The translations under genes and the position numbers were made by a program. From Pelomonas sp. Root1217 (GTDB taxonomy: Bacteria > Pseudomonadota > Gammaproteobacteria > Burkholderiales > Burkholderiaceae_C), in the NCBI RefSeq assembly GCF_001425705.1, contig NZ_LMDC01000030.1:1-64000 (forward strand): DNA of 64,000 nucleotides, written 5' to 3'. Each line of letters begins with the position of its first letter. Position 1 is the first letter of the stretch. Below the pieces are notes generated by a model. That model did no database searches. It was given only the letters and a program-made list of their open reading frames with translations, and was not told the origin of the DNA. Positions 26,117 to 35,187 of the stretch are shown one piece after another.

Positions 26117-27288
26117 AGCACCTCGAAAACGCCCGCCGCGCCCATGCCGCCGCCAATGCACATCGTCACGCAGACGCGCTTGGCACCGCGGCGCTTGCCT
26201 TCGATGAGGGCATGGCCCGTCAAGCGTTGACCCGACACGCCGTAGGGGTGGCCGACGGCAATCGCGCCGCCGTTGACGTTCAGGCGGTCCATAGGGATGC
26301 CCAGCGTGTCGGCACAGTACAGCACCTGCACGGCGAAGGCCTCGTTCAGCTCCCACAGGTCGATGTCGGCAACCGTCAGGCCCAGCTTCTTGAGCACCTT
26401 GGGCACGGCGAACACCGGGCCGATGCCCATCTCGTCGGGCTCGCAACCGGCCACGGCAAAGCCGAGGAAGCGGCCAATGGGCTTGAGGTTGTGCGTGGAC
26501 GCGTATTGCTCGCTGACCAGCGCGCAGGCGCCGGCACCGTCGCTGAACTGGCTGGCGTTGCCGGCCGAGATCAGACCGCCGGGCATGGCGGAGCGCAGGT
26601 CCTTGATGGCGTCATAAGTGGTGCCCTCGCGCAGGCCCTCATCGGCGCTGATGGTCACTTCCTTGCTCATCAGGCCCATGACCTTGTCGGCCACGCCCAT
26701 GGTCGTCGTGACCGAGATCAGTTCGTCGGCGAACTTGCCGGCGGCCTGGGCGGCGCAGGCCTTCTGCTGGCTGCCGGCGCCGTACTGGTCCATGCGCTCG
26801 CGCGAGATGTTGTAGCGCTTGGCCACGTTCTCGGCGGTCTGCAGCATGTTCCAGTAGATCTCAGGCTTGAGCTTCATCAGCGCCGGGTCGACCAGCATGT
26901 GCTTGTTGGCCTCCTGCTGCACGCAGGAAATGCTCTCGACGCCGCCGGCGATGTAGACGTCGCCCTCGCCGGCAATGATGCGCTGCGCGGCCATCGCAAT
27001 GGTCTGCAGGCCGCTGGAACAGAAGCGGTTGATGGTGACGCCGCTCACCGTGATGGGCAGGCCGGCCTTCAGCGCGATCTGGCGCGCGATGTTGGAGCCG
27101 GTGGCGCCTTCGGGCGTGGCGCAGCCCATCAGCACGTCTTCGATGGCACCGCCATCGATGCCGGCGCGTTCGACGGCTGCCTTGACGGCGTGGCCACCCA
27201 GCGTCGCGCCATGGGTCATGTTGAACGCGCCCTTCCAGCTCTTGGCGAGCGGCGTGCGGGCGGTGGAGACGATCAGTGCGTTGCTCAT
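26113..27288 (-). CDS. Acetyl-CoA C-acyltransferase (thiolase)
   Basis: A 391-residue degradative thiolase that cleaves 3-ketoacyl-CoA with CoA to acetyl-CoA and a shortened acyl-CoA. The nucleophile is Cys90 in [11 protein letters not shown]. The active-site His in [12 protein letters not shown] and the second Cys in [11 protein letters not shown] are present. It is 30 bp downstream of the multifunctional beta-oxidation gene, and together they would form a FadBA-like pair. Confidence 0.94.
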   Translation of the reverse strand: MSNALIVSTARTPLAKSWKGAFNMTHGATLGGHAVKAAVERAGIDGGAIEDVLMGCATPEGATGSNIARQIALKAGLPITVSGVTINRFCSSGLQTIAMAAQRIIAGEGDVYIAGGVESISCVQQEANKHMLVDPALMKLKPEIYWNMLQTAENVAKRYNISRERMDQYGAGSQQKACAAQAAGKFADELISVTTTMGVADKVMGLMSKEVTISADEGLREGTTYDAIKDLRSAMPGGLISAGNASQFSDGAGACALVSEQYASTHNLKPIGRFLGFAVAGCEPDEMGIGPVFAVPKVLKKLGLTVADIDLWELNEAFAVQVLYCADTLGIPMDRLNVNGGAIAVGHPYGVSGQRLTGHALIEGKRRGAKRVCVTMCIGGGMGAAGVFEVL

Positions 27289-27318
27289 GTCTTGTTCCTT
27301 GTCAGTCGCGCGCTGCGA

Positions 27319-29412
27319 TCAAGTGAAGCTCTTGCCTTCCGCCACGAGGCGGGCCAGCAGCGGGGCGGGCGTCCAGAACGCACCGTCATCCATCGGGTTC
27401 TTGGCAAAGCGCTTCATTGCCTGCACGACGTTGAAGAGGCCGAGGGTGTCGGCGTAGCACATCGGGCCACCGCGGAAGATGGGAAAGCCGTAGCCGGTCA
27501 GGTAGACCATGTCCACATCCGACGCGCGCTGGGCGATGCCCTCTTCCAGCAGATGCGCGGCCTCGTTGACGAGAGCGAACACCAGGCGGTGCACGATCTC
27601 CTCATCACTGATGTCGCGCTTCTTGGCGCCGATGGCTTCGCGGTGCTTGGCGAGCATCTCGTCGACGACCGGCGACGGGATGGCGTCGCGCTTGCCGGGC
27701 AGATAGTCGTACCAGCCGGCGCCGGTCTTCTGGCCGAAGCGGCCGAGCTCGCACAGACGGTCGGCGCTCGCCGAGTACTTCATGTTGGCGCGCTCGACAG
27801 CGCGGCGCTTGCGGATCGCCCAGCCGATGTCATTGCCCGCCAGGTCACCCATGCGGAACGGACCCATCGCGAAGCCGAACTTCTCGACGGCCTTGTCGAC
27901 CTGCTGCGGCGTGCAGCCTTCATCGAGCAGGAAGCCGGCCTGGCGGCTGTACTGCTCGATCATGCGGTTGCCGATGAAGCCGTCGCAGACGCCCGACACG
28001 ACAGCCGTCTTCTTGATCTTCTTGCCAATGGCCATGACCGTGGCCAGCACATCCTTGGCGGTTTCCTTGCCGCGCACCACTTCCAGCAGCTTCATCACGT
28101 TGGCTGGGCTGAAGAAGTGCATGCCCACCACGTCCTGCGGGCGCTTGGTGAAGGAAGCGATCTTGTCGACATCCAGCGTCGAGGTGTTGGACGCCAGGAT
28201 GGCGCCGGGCTTGGCGACTTCGTCCAGCTGCTTGAAGACGGCCTCCTTGACGCCGATCTCCTCGAACACCGCCTCGATGATGAGGTCGGCATCGCCCAGG
28301 TCGGCGTAGTTCAGCGTCGTGCTCAAGAGCGCCATGCGCTGGGCGTATTTGTCTTCCTTCAGCTTGCCCTTCTTGACCTGCGATTCGTAGTTCTTCTTGA
28401 TCGTCGCGACGCCGCGGTCCAGGGCTTCCTGCTTGGTCTCCAGGATGGTGACCGGGATGCCCGCATTCAGGAAGTTCATCGAGATGCCGCCACCCATCGT
28501 GCCGGCGCCGATGACGCCCACCTTGGCGATGGTGCGCAGCGGCGTGTCTTCGGGCACGTCGGAGATCTTGCTGGCCACGCGCTCGGCGAAGAACAGGTGG
28601 CGCAGCGCCTTGGACTCGGGCGTCAGCATCAACGCCATGAAGCCCTCGCGCTCGGCGCGCATGCCGTCGTCGAACTTCATGTTGACGGCACTGGCCACGG
28701 TCTCCAGGCAGCGCAACGGTGCCGGGAAGTTCTTGCTCATGCCGCCCACCATGTTGCGGGCGAACTGGAAGTAGGCCTCGGCGTTGGGGTGGCGGGCTTT
28801 CAGGTCTCGCACCTTGGGCAGCGGGCGCTTCTCGGAGACTTCTTCAGCGAACTTGACCGCCGCGTCGATCACGTTGGTGTCGACGATCTTGTCGAACAGC
28901 TTCTGGCCCGGGACCATGGCCAGCATCTGCGCCTCGACCGGCTCGCCGCTGACGATCATGTTCAGCGCGGGCTCCACGCCCAGCGCGCGCGGCAGGCGCT
29001 GCGTGCCTCCGGCGCCAGGCAGCAGGCCCAGCTTCACTTCGGGCAGCGCGACCTTGGTGCCGGTCTGCGCGACGCGGTAGTGGCAGCCCAGGGATAGCTC
29101 AAGGCCACCGCCCATGCACACCGTGTGGATGGCCGCGACCACCGGCTTGCTGCAGCTCTCGACGACGGAAATCAGGCTCAGCAGGTTCGGTTCGGCCAGG
29201 GCCTTGGGCGAGCCGAACTCCTTGATGTCGGCGCCGCCCGAGAAGGCCTTGCCGGCGCCGGTGATGACGAGCGACGTGATGGCCGGATCGGCTTCGGCAC
29301 GTTCCACGCCGGCCGCAACGGCGGCACGGGTGGCAAAACCCAGGCCGTTGACCGGCGGGTTGTCGAGCGTGATCACGGCAACGCTGCCGCGAACTTCGTA
29401 ATGGGCTGTCAT
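27319..29412 (-). CDS. Multifunctional enoyl-CoA hydratase / 3-hydroxyacyl-CoA dehydrogenase
   Basis: A 697-residue FadB/FadJ-type protein. The N-terminal crotonase domain (1-190) has the oxyanion-hole segments [10 protein letters not shown] and [18 protein letters not shown] and the catalytic Glu in [20 protein letters not shown]. The NAD-binding domain begins at about 300 with [20 protein letters not shown]. The C-terminal 3-hydroxyacyl dehydrogenase part contains [18 protein letters not shown] with the catalytic His. ATG 29412 is chosen because GAGG lies eight bases upstream; a GTG six bases earlier is possible. It heads the operon, and a palindromic operator-like site lies about 60 bp upstream. 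Confidence 0.93.
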   Translation of the reverse strand: MTAHYEVRGSVAVITLDNPPVNGLGFATRAAVAAGVERAEADPAITSLVITGAGKAFSGGADIKEFGSPKALAEPNLLSLISVVESCSKPVVAAIHTVCMGGGLELSLGCHYRVAQTGTKVALPEVKLGLLPGAGGTQRLPRALGVEPALNMIVSGEPVEAQMLAMVPGQKLFDKIVDTNVIDAAVKFAEEVSEKRPLPKVRDLKARHPNAEAYFQFARNMVGGMSKNFPAPLRCLETVASAVNMKFDDGMRAEREGFMALMLTPESKALRHLFFAERVASKISDVPEDTPLRTIAKVGVIGAGTMGGGISMNFLNAGIPVTILETKQEALDRGVATIKKNYESQVKKGKLKEDKYAQRMALLSTTLNYADLGDADLIIEAVFEEIGVKEAVFKQLDEVAKPGAILASNTSTLDVDKIASFTKRPQDVVGMHFFSPANVMKLLEVVRGKETAKDVLATVMAIGKKIKKTAVVSGVCDGFIGNRMIEQYSRQAGFLLDEGCTPQQVDKAVEKFGFAMGPFRMGDLAGNDIGWAIRKRRAVERANMKYSASADRLCELGRFGQKTGAGWYDYLPGKRDAIPSPVVDEMLAKHREAIGAKKRDISDEEIVHRLVFALVNEAAHLLEEGIAQRASDVDMVYLTGYGFPIFRGGPMCYADTLGLFNVVQAMKRFAKNPMDDGAFWTPAPLLARLVAEGKSFT

Positions 29413-29461
29413 GGGCACGACCTCGGTTGGCGGGCCATGCCGCGTCTCCCGCAGCCGGCCC

Positions 29462-29485
29462 AGAATAGAACGACCGTTCGATTCT
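29462..29485. promoter_or_regulatory. TetR-type operator-like palindrome upstream of the beta-oxidation operon
   Basis: The core is GAACG-AC-CGTTC (29468-29479), perfect 5-bp arms around a 2-bp centre, with outward extension AGAAT on the left and ATTCT on the right. It lies 50-73 bp upstream of the first operon gene. The size and symmetry fit TetR-family repressors of fatty-acid degradation (FadR/PsrA-like in function). No tetR gene is in the neighbourhood, so the regulator would be encoded elsewhere. Confidence 0.5.
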
Positions 29486-29539
29486 AGGCAGCCGGCTTGC
29501 CGCAGTCTTGTCCCGGCAGTGACAAAGCCGTGGGAGCCC

Positions 29540-29920
29540 CTAGTACTGGGAGCGCGGCATCACCACCGTGTCCTTGAACGTTTTCGGTGCTGGCTCGGCC
29601 GTCGGCGGGTTCAGCTTGGACTCGGCGTAAAGGCGAGCTGCCTCGGCGGGGTCCGGCGCCGCCACTTCCGGCGCTGGAGCCTGGCGCGGCGCGGGCCGCA
29701 CGGCCAGCCTCAATTCATGGTTCTCGCGCTGCAGTTGCTCGACCTGCTTGCGCGCCTGCGTGAGCTGCTGGGCACCCAGCTGGCGCGCCTGCTCGACATG
29801 CGTCACACGCTCGTGCTCGCGCTTGAGCCGCTTGGCCGCCCAGGCGTAGACGGCACCTCCCGCCACCAGGCCGCCCACCGCGAATCCGCCCACCAACTGC
29901 AACAGTTGACCGTTGTCCAT
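29540..29920 (-). CDS. Small membrane-anchored coiled-coil protein
   Basis: A 126-residue protein starting MDNGQLLQL at ATG 29920. Residues 8-30 form one Gly/Ala-rich transmembrane helix (GGFAVGGLVAGGAVYAWAA). A basic stretch and a Gln/Glu-rich coiled coil follow to about residue 75. The tail is Pro/Ala-rich and ends TVVMPRSQY. The layout resembles small inner-membrane proteins of the YhcB/DUF1043 type, but the sequence is not close enough to name it. It is transcribed away from the patatin gene. Function unknown. Confidence 0.65.
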   Translation of the reverse strand: MDNGQLLQLVGGFAVGGLVAGGAVYAWAAKRLKREHERVTHVEQARQLGAQQLTQARKQVEQLQRENHELRLAVRPAPRQAPAPEVAAPDPAEAARLYAESKLNPPTAEPAPKTFKDTVVMPRSQY

Positions 29921-30061
29921 TTTTCTCTCCCCTGACACCGTTGTCCCTGAGGACTGTATCGATCTGAAGGCGTAGCGCCTGCCCTGCAAGGGTTTCCCAC
30001 GAGGGGCTACGCCCCTGTACCGACCTTGGTCACCATGCGCCCCGGGGCTAGAGTGCGGGCC

Positions 30062-32386
30062 ATGCTGATTCCGGTCGTCTACCCACCCCGCGATCCCGCG
30101 CCGCCGCCGCAGTTTTCGCCGCCGCCACCGCCGAAATCCGAAGAGCCTGCGCCGCCACCGCCGCCGGAACTGCCCTCCACAGCGCCGGCCACGGAGGGCG
30201 ACGTGCCGTGGATGCTCTATCTGCTGCGCGTGCTGGGGCTGTGCGCCTTTCCGGTCGGCATCGTCATCGCCGGCATCGTGGTGCTGCTCGGCCTTGAACA
30301 GGCTCGCGAGACGCTGCTGTCGCTGGAAGTGGGCAGTGCACAGACCGCCATCCTCGTCTTCGCCTTCGGCCTGTGGCTGCTGCTGGCCTGGTATGTGAGC
30401 CGGCTGCTGCTGGACCGCCGCTTCAAGCCCGACACGCTGGGTGAGTGCATGAACCCGCGCTTTGCCGACGGGCTGCGTCGCTGGTTGCCGCGCGGGCTCA
30501 TCCTTGGCGGCGGCCTGCCCATCGCGATCTTTTTCCTGATGCAGACGCGCGAGCGCCTGATCGGCGTCGCGCTGCTGGGCGTCACGGCGGGGCTGGCACT
30601 TTTTGTCTGGAAGCGGCGCGCCTGGCTGCTCAAGCTCGGCACGGGTTCGCGGCTGGCGCGTTGGCTCGCGCTGGATGGCCGGCGCGAGGCCATCGCGCTG
30701 CTGGAGCGCGAAGACCGCATGAGCACGCCGTCGCGCGTGCTTGTCACCCTGGTGCTGCTGCTGCAGTGGGGCGTGTTCGCCGCCCTCGTGGCCTGGCCCG
30801 AGGGCACGGCGCGCGCCATCGGCTCACCGGCCCTGGTGCTGCTGGCCATGGGCAGCTGGATCGTCTTTGGCGGCATCCTGCTGACCTATGTGCCCAAGGC
30901 TTTGATCCGCATGCCGCTGACGCCGTTGCCGCTGCTGCTCTTCGTCGCCTTCGCGCCGCTGAACGACAACCACCGCGTGGCCGACCCCGAACGCAGCGCG
31001 GCCAACGCCATCGTGCAGCGCCAGCCGGCAGACGCCTGGGTCCAGACCTGGCTGCGCACCGCCGGCGCCGACGGCAAGCGGCCGCTCGTGATCGTCGCTG
31101 TGGCCGGCGGTGCTTCGCGCGCGGCCTACTGGGGCAGCGCGTCGCTTGCGCGTCTGCAGGATCTCGGCGAACAACAAGGCGTCAACTTCGCCGACTCCGT
31201 CTTCGCCATCAGCGGCACCTCGGGTGGGGCGTTGGGCGCGGCCAGCTTCGTCGCCGCCGTGGACGCGCGCCGCCAGGCAGTCGATGCTGCCAACTGCACG
31301 CCCTGGAAGCTGGTGCGCGACTTCACTGGCCGCGACCATCTCGCCACGCCGGTGGGCGACATGCTCTACCCCGACCTGGTGCAGCGCTTCCTGCCCTTGG
31401 CCGTCGCCGGTGCGGACCGATCTCTCGGCCTGGAGAAGGTCTGGACGCATGACTGGCCCAGGAGCCTGGCCCAGCAATGTCCGCTGCGCCCGACCGCCCA
31501 TCCCAACCCCTGGTCAGCGGCCATGACGGCCCTGCATGGCCGCGCCACCGACGCCGAATGGCTGCCGCTGCTCGCCATGAACACCACGGCCCTGTCGCGC
31601 GGCCAGCGGGTCTACCAGTCCGACTTCCTGCTGGCCGGTGGCGATGGCATCGACCTGCTCGACCCCTCGCTCGGCCTGGAGGTCGAGCGCATGACGCTGG
31701 CCCAGGCCGTGCACAACAGTGCCCGCTTTCCCTACATCAGCCCTGCCGCAGCCGTCCTCTTCAAGGAGGCGCACAAGGATGAGGACAACGGCGACACCGG
31801 CCGCGTCTGGGACCGTCTGGGCGATGGCGGCTACGTCGAAGCCAGCGCGACACTGCTGCTCTCCGACCTGCTGCGCGACCTCGAAGCCAGCGGGCGGCTC
31901 AAGGCCTGCAAGCCCGAGGACAACTGTGCCGCCCAAGGCATCCTGGACCGCTCGCGGCTGCGCCTGCTGCTGCTGGTCAACAGCAGCTCGCAGGTCGACG
32001 ACTGGCTGTGCCGCGACGCGCCCACCGCAGCCGATGCGCAGCCGCTGGACGGGCGCCGCTACCGCGCCACCCACATGGGCCTGAACGAGGTCGTGGCGCC
32101 AGCGCAGGGCATCCTGAACAGCAACGGCGCCCGCGCACGGGACTCGGCAGTCGAGCTCATCAAGCGCATTGGCGGCTGCGGCCAGGTGGCAGAGCTGCGC
32201 ATGCCTGCGCTGCCGGGCCGGCGCCAGCCGTCAATGAACTGGATGCTGAACTCGGCCTCGCGCGAGCTGATCGACGCGGCCCTGCTGGAGAAGCTCAATG
32301 CCACCGACCCGGCCGTCGGCGCGGCGCAGGCCCAGCTGGTGGCCCATCTGCGTCAGGTCAAAGGCTGGATGCTGCAGATGAAGTGA
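30062..32386 (+). CDS. Multi-pass membrane protein with C-terminal patatin-like phospholipase domain
   Basis: A 774-residue protein. Residues 8-50 are extremely Pro-rich (runs of PPP). About seven hydrophobic segments lie between residues 55 and 300. The patatin-like domain begins near 325: AVAGGASRAAYWG supplies the oxyanion-hole glycines, AISGTSGGALG carries the GxSxG nucleophile serine, and RLGDGGYVE gives the Asp-Gly-Gly of the catalytic dyad. A lipid acyl hydrolase acting at the inner membrane is therefore likely. The fusion of a polytopic membrane region to patatin is less usual than the soluble form. ATG 30062 avoids an implausible upstream extension. The VanZ gene follows 39 bp later. 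Confidence 0.8.
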   Translation: MLIPVVYPPRDPAPPPQFSPPPPPKSEEPAPPPPPELPSTAPATEGDVPWMLYLLRVLGLCAFPVGIVIAGIVVLLGLEQARETLLSLEVGSAQTAILVFAFGLWLLLAWYVSRLLLDRRFKPDTLGECMNPRFADGLRRWLPRGLILGGGLPIAIFFLMQTRERLIGVALLGVTAGLALFVWKRRAWLLKLGTGSRLARWLALDGRREAIALLEREDRMSTPSRVLVTLVLLLQWGVFAALVAWPEGTARAIGSPALVLLAMGSWIVFGGILLTYVPKALIRMPLTPLPLLLFVAFAPLNDNHRVADPERSAANAIVQRQPADAWVQTWLRTAGADGKRPLVIVAVAGGASRAAYWGSASLARLQDLGEQQGVNFADSVFAISGTSGGALGAASFVAAVDARRQAVDAANCTPWKLVRDFTGRDHLATPVGDMLYPDLVQRFLPLAVAGADRSLGLEKVWTHDWPRSLAQQCPLRPTAHPNPWSAAMTALHGRATDAEWLPLLAMNTTALSRGQRVYQSDFLLAGGDGIDLLDPSLGLEVERMTLAQAVHNSARFPYISPAAAVLFKEAHKDEDNGDTGRVWDRLGDGGYVEASATLLLSDLLRDLEASGRLKACKPEDNCAAQGILDRSRLRLLLLVNSSSQVDDWLCRDAPTAADAQPLDGRRYRATHMGLNEVVAPAQGILNSNGARARDSAVELIKRIGGCGQVAELRMPALPGRRQPSMNWMLNSASRELIDAALLEKLNATDPAVGAAQAQLVAHLRQVKGWMLQMK

Positions 32387-32425
32387 AGCCTGGCGACACG
32401 CGGGCCGGCCACAATGCCGCCCGCC

Positions 32426-32815
32426 ATGCCTAGCTTCATCCTCAACCTTTGCAGCGCGCCGCAGCGCCGCGCGCTCTGGCGCGCCTTGCTCGCCGTCATG
32501 CTCATCGTCATCACCTGCCTGGCCCTGAGCCCGGCCCCCCCCAAGACCATCACCACCGGCTGGGACAAGTCCAACCATGCCCTCGCCTTCGCCGCGCTGG
32601 CCTTCAGTGGCGTCTGGGCGCTGTGGCAGCGGCCGCGGCAGTGGATCTGGCTGGCCATGACCCTGGTGGGCTACGGTATCGCCATCGAGATTGCACAGAG
32701 CTTTCTGCCGCCGCGCGAGGCCGACTGGCACGACGTGGTGGCCGACAGCGTCGGCATCGCCCTGGGTCTGCTGGCAGCCTGGCCCATCACAGCCAGCGCA
32801 GCACGCCGACGGTGA
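32426..32815 (+). CDS. VanZ-family membrane protein
   Basis: A 129-residue protein with about four membrane helices: LLAVMLIVITCLALSP, ALAFAALAFSGVWALW, WLAMTLVGYGIAIEIAQ and the C-terminal VGIALGLLAAW. DKSNHALAFAALAF and IEIAQSFLPPREADWHDVVADSVG are the conserved VanZ-like blocks; the name comes from teicoplanin resistance, but most members have unknown function. It follows the patatin gene on the same strand. Its last 29 bp overlap the end of the convergent dctM gene, so transcripts of the two genes overlap at their 3' ends. Confidence 0.85.
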   Translation: MPSFILNLCSAPQRRALWRALLAVMLIVITCLALSPAPPKTITTGWDKSNHALAFAALAFSGVWALWQRPRQWIWLAMTLVGYGIAIEIAQSFLPPREADWHDVVADSVGIALGLLAAWPITASAARRR

Positions 32816-34097
32816 CGGCGGGCACGAAGAGCAGCAGCAGCAGCCTCAGCACATCGCTGGCCAGGAAGGGCATGACGCCTTTGTAGGTCTCGTTCATCGG
32901 CACGTCGCGCGCCATGCCGTTGACGACATAGACATTCAGGCCTACCGGCGGCGCCAGCATGCCGATGCCCACCGTCATCAGCACCAGGATGCCGAACCAG
33001 ATCGCCTTGGGCTCCGGCGCAAGGCCGAACAGGTCCAGGCCCATGATGGTCGGGAAGATGACCGGGATGGTCAGCAGCAGCATGGACAGCTCGTCCATCA
33101 CGCAGCCGAGCACCACATAGAAGGCCAGCACGCCGGCGACGATGGCCAGCGGCGGCACGGGCAGCCCGCCGACCCACTGCGCCAAGTGCGTGGGCATCAG
33201 CGTGAGAGCCAGCGCCGAATTCATCATGTCGGCGCCGAGGAAGATCATGAAGACCATGGCCGTCGTCTCGGCCGTGCCCAGCAGCGCGCGCTTGAGTCCA
33301 TCGCCGCGCAACTCGCCGGACAGCAGTCCGCTCGTCAGCGTCGCGAGCGCACCGATGGATGCACCTTCGGTCGGGCTGAACCAGCCCCCATAGATACCGC
33401 CGAAGACGACGACAAAGATCGCCAGCAGCGGCCATACGCCCAACAAAGCGTGCCAGCGCTCGCTCCAGCTGTGGCGCGGTCCCGGCACGGCCAGATGCGG
33501 CCTCAGCCTGCAGGTGATGGCGATGACGGCGAGATAACCCGCCGTCGCGATCAGGCCGGGGATGAAGGCGGCCGCGAACAGCTTGGCGATGTTCTGCTCG
33601 GTCAGGATGGCGTAGACGATCAGCGGCACCGATGGCGGGATCAGGATGCCCAGCGTGCCACCTGTCGCCAGCACGGCGGTGGACAGGCGCCCGTGATAGC
33701 CCGCGGCCTTCATCTCGCCATAGGCCACCTGGGTGATGGTGGCGCAGGTGGCCACCGACGAGCCGCAGACCGAGCCGAAGGCGGCCGACGCCAGGATGGC
33801 CGCAAAGGCCAGGCCGCCGCGCCAGTGGCCGACCCAGGCAGATGCGGCACGGAACAGCGCCCTGGACAGCCCGCCCTGCGTGGCGAACTGACCCATCAGC
33901 AGGAAGAGCGGGATGACGGAGAGTTCGTAGACCGTCAGCCGCGCGACGGCCGAACCCTTGATGAGATTCAGCAGGGCCGCGTCATTGCTCATCCAGGCAT
34001 AGCCCAGGGCACCGGGAATGAACATGGCCGCAGCGATAGGCACGCGCAGGGCCATCAGCGCGAGCATCAGGCCGAAGATGATGAGGCCGCTGGTCAT
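32787..34097 (-). CDS. dctM: TRAP transporter large permease (DctM)
   Basis: A 436-residue inner-membrane protein with about 12 hydrophobic segments, the large permease of a tripartite ATP-independent periplasmic transporter that imports carboxylate-type solutes with sodium. Family blocks include FGSVCGSSVATCATI, GTLGILIPPSVPLIVYAI and MDELSMLLLTIPVIFP. ATG 34097. In most TRAP operons dctM follows dctQ directly; here the two are separated by 625 bp that contain a composite palindrome. The 3' end overlaps the convergent VanZ gene by 29 bp. Confidence 0.93.
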   Translation of the reverse strand: MTSGLIIFGLMLALMALRVPIAAAMFIPGALGYAWMSNDAALLNLIKGSAVARLTVYELSVIPLFLLMGQFATQGGLSRALFRAASAWVGHWRGGLAFAAILASAAFGSVCGSSVATCATITQVAYGEMKAAGYHGRLSTAVLATGGTLGILIPPSVPLIVYAILTEQNIAKLFAAAFIPGLIATAGYLAVIAITCRLRPHLAVPGPRHSWSERWHALLGVWPLLAIFVVVFGGIYGGWFSPTEGASIGALATLTSGLLSGELRGDGLKRALLGTAETTAMVFMIFLGADMMNSALALTLMPTHLAQWVGGLPVPPLAIVAGVLAFYVVLGCVMDELSMLLLTIPVIFPTIMGLDLFGLAPEPKAIWFGILVLMTVGIGMLAPPVGLNVYVVNGMARDVPMNETYKGVMPFLASDVLRLLLLLFVPAVTVGVLRWL

Positions 34098-34156
34098 CTG
34101 TTCCCGAAGTTGGCTTGATGCATAGGCCCATGCCCGGAGTTCGCCCGGGCGGGCGA

Positions 34157-34186
34157 CCTACTTTCTTGTGCGAACAAGAAAGTAGG
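34157..34186. repeat. Outer hairpin of the left arm, 13-bp perfect stem
   Basis: CCTACTTTCTTGT pairs perfectly with ACAAGAAAGTAGG around the four-base loop GCGA, a GNRA-type loop if transcribed. The mirrored hairpin in the right arm (34640-34667) has the same CCTACTTT...AAAGTAGG ends but a different loop (TCGC). Confidence 0.85.
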
Positions 34187-34639
34187 CAAAGAAATCGCCC
34201 CTGCGAAACCGCCCACCCGCAAGGCGGGTGGGTGCCCTGCGATGCTCGAAGACCGAGGCCCGCGCAAAACTCCCGCCGCTACGCTCTGGTCAAACAGTTG
34301 CGCGGAATCAGTTGTTGAAGCGCGCCAAGGCGCGCGCCTCGGTCTCCTGTGCTTCTCGGCGGTTTCAAAGGGGGAATCCCAAACAGCCGAACAACCAACC
34401 GCCAAACGCATCAGACGGCTGGTGCGGGCTGTTCGTTCACTCCCCCTTTGAGTCCCGCCGAGGAGCGCACGGCCTTGAGGCCGCGTGCGCCAGCACGCTT
34501 CAAGCTCTGACTCCGCGCAATTGTTTGACCACAGCGGCCCTTGGGCCGCGACGGGAGTTTTGCGCGGGGCCTCAAGGACGGCGCACCGCAGGGGACCCCT
34601 CGCTGTGCGAGGGGCGGGCGGTTCGGGGGCGACTTTTTG

Positions 34640-34667
34640 CCTACTTTTTGGTCGCCCAAAAAGTAGG
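34640..34667. repeat. Outer hairpin of the right arm, 12-bp perfect stem
   Basis: CCTACTTTTTGG pairs perfectly with CCAAAAAGTAGG around the loop TCGC. It is the counterpart of the left-arm hairpin at 34157-34186; the stems differ by several paired changes, so the base pairing has been kept while the sequence drifted. Confidence 0.85.
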
Positions 34668-34722
34668 TCGCCCGCCGGGGCGAACTCCCGGCTGGGCCTC
34701 ACCAACAACAAACAGCAACCCA

Positions 34723-35187
34723 TCAAGCATCCCCTCGCCTGACGGCTTGCGCGACGGCGATGACCGCCGTCAACGCCAACCCCGGCGCCAGGATGGCGTA
34801 GGCCCACCACATAGGCAGGCCCAGGATCATGGTCTGCTCACCGGCCTCGTCCACCGCCGCCGCTCCCATGCCGGTGCGCCAGGCCAGCAACCCCAGCATG
34901 ACGGCCAGCAGCAGCGCGCCGAAGCGGTCCAGCACGCCATTGACGCGCTCGGGCGCGACCTGGGTAAAGAAGTCCACGATGATGTTGCCGCGCCGCAGCT
35001 GGCACCAGGGCAGGCACAGCGCGATCGCCAGCGCGATGCCGATCTGGCTCAGCTCCACATCACCGCGCACGGGGCTGGCAAGCAGGTTGCGCCCGATCAC
35101 GCTCCACAGCGTCATGCCGGCGACGAGCAGCGCGCAGACGCCGCCCAGCAGCGCAAATACTCCCGCCAGCTTCTCAAGCCATTTCAC
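34723..35187 (-). CDS. dctQ: TRAP transporter small permease (DctQ)
   Basis: A 154-residue membrane protein with four hydrophobic segments and the DctQ hallmark block VRGDVELSQIGIALAIALCLPWCQLRRGNIIVDFF. GTG 35187 overlaps the dctP stop (GTGA), so it is translationally coupled to the binding protein. It ends just before the palindrome that separates it from dctM; the two permease subunits must form one complex, so read-through of the structure or a second promoter is needed. Confidence 0.9.
   Translation of the reverse strand: MKWLEKLAGVFALLGGVCALLVAGMTLWSVIGRNLLASPVRGDVELSQIGIALAIALCLPWCQLRRGNIIVDFFTQVAPERVNGVLDRFGALLLAVMLGLLAWRTGMGAAAVDEAGEQTMILGLPMWWAYAILAPGLALTAVIAVAQAVRRGDA

Larger units (their letters stand above)
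34133..34691. repeat. Composite imperfect palindrome of about 560 bp between dctQ and dctM
   Basis: Two arms of about 270 bp meet near 34415. Corresponding blocks occur in mirrored order: GGAGTTCGCC at the left end with GGCGAACTCCC at the right; GCGCAAAACTCCCG (34262-34275) with CGGGAGTTTTGCGC (34552-34565); TGGTCAAACAGTTGCGCGGA with its complement ending TTGTTTGACCA (34504-34531). Smaller hairpins are nested in it: 13-bp stem 34157-34169/34174-34186, 9-bp stem 34212-34220/34224-34232, 7-bp stem 34534-34540/34543-34549, 8-bp stem 34596-34603/34607-34614 and 12-bp stem 34640-34651/34656-34667. Open frames across it are by-products. It fills the whole 625-bp gap 34098-34722, apart from short flanks. 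Confidence 0.85.

Noticed and set aside
26212-29097. Open frame of about 961 codons on the plus strand opposite thiolase and the multifunctional beta-oxidation gene
   Set aside because: Antisense shadow of two well-supported genes; low-complexity His/Asp/Val/Leu composition with no domain.
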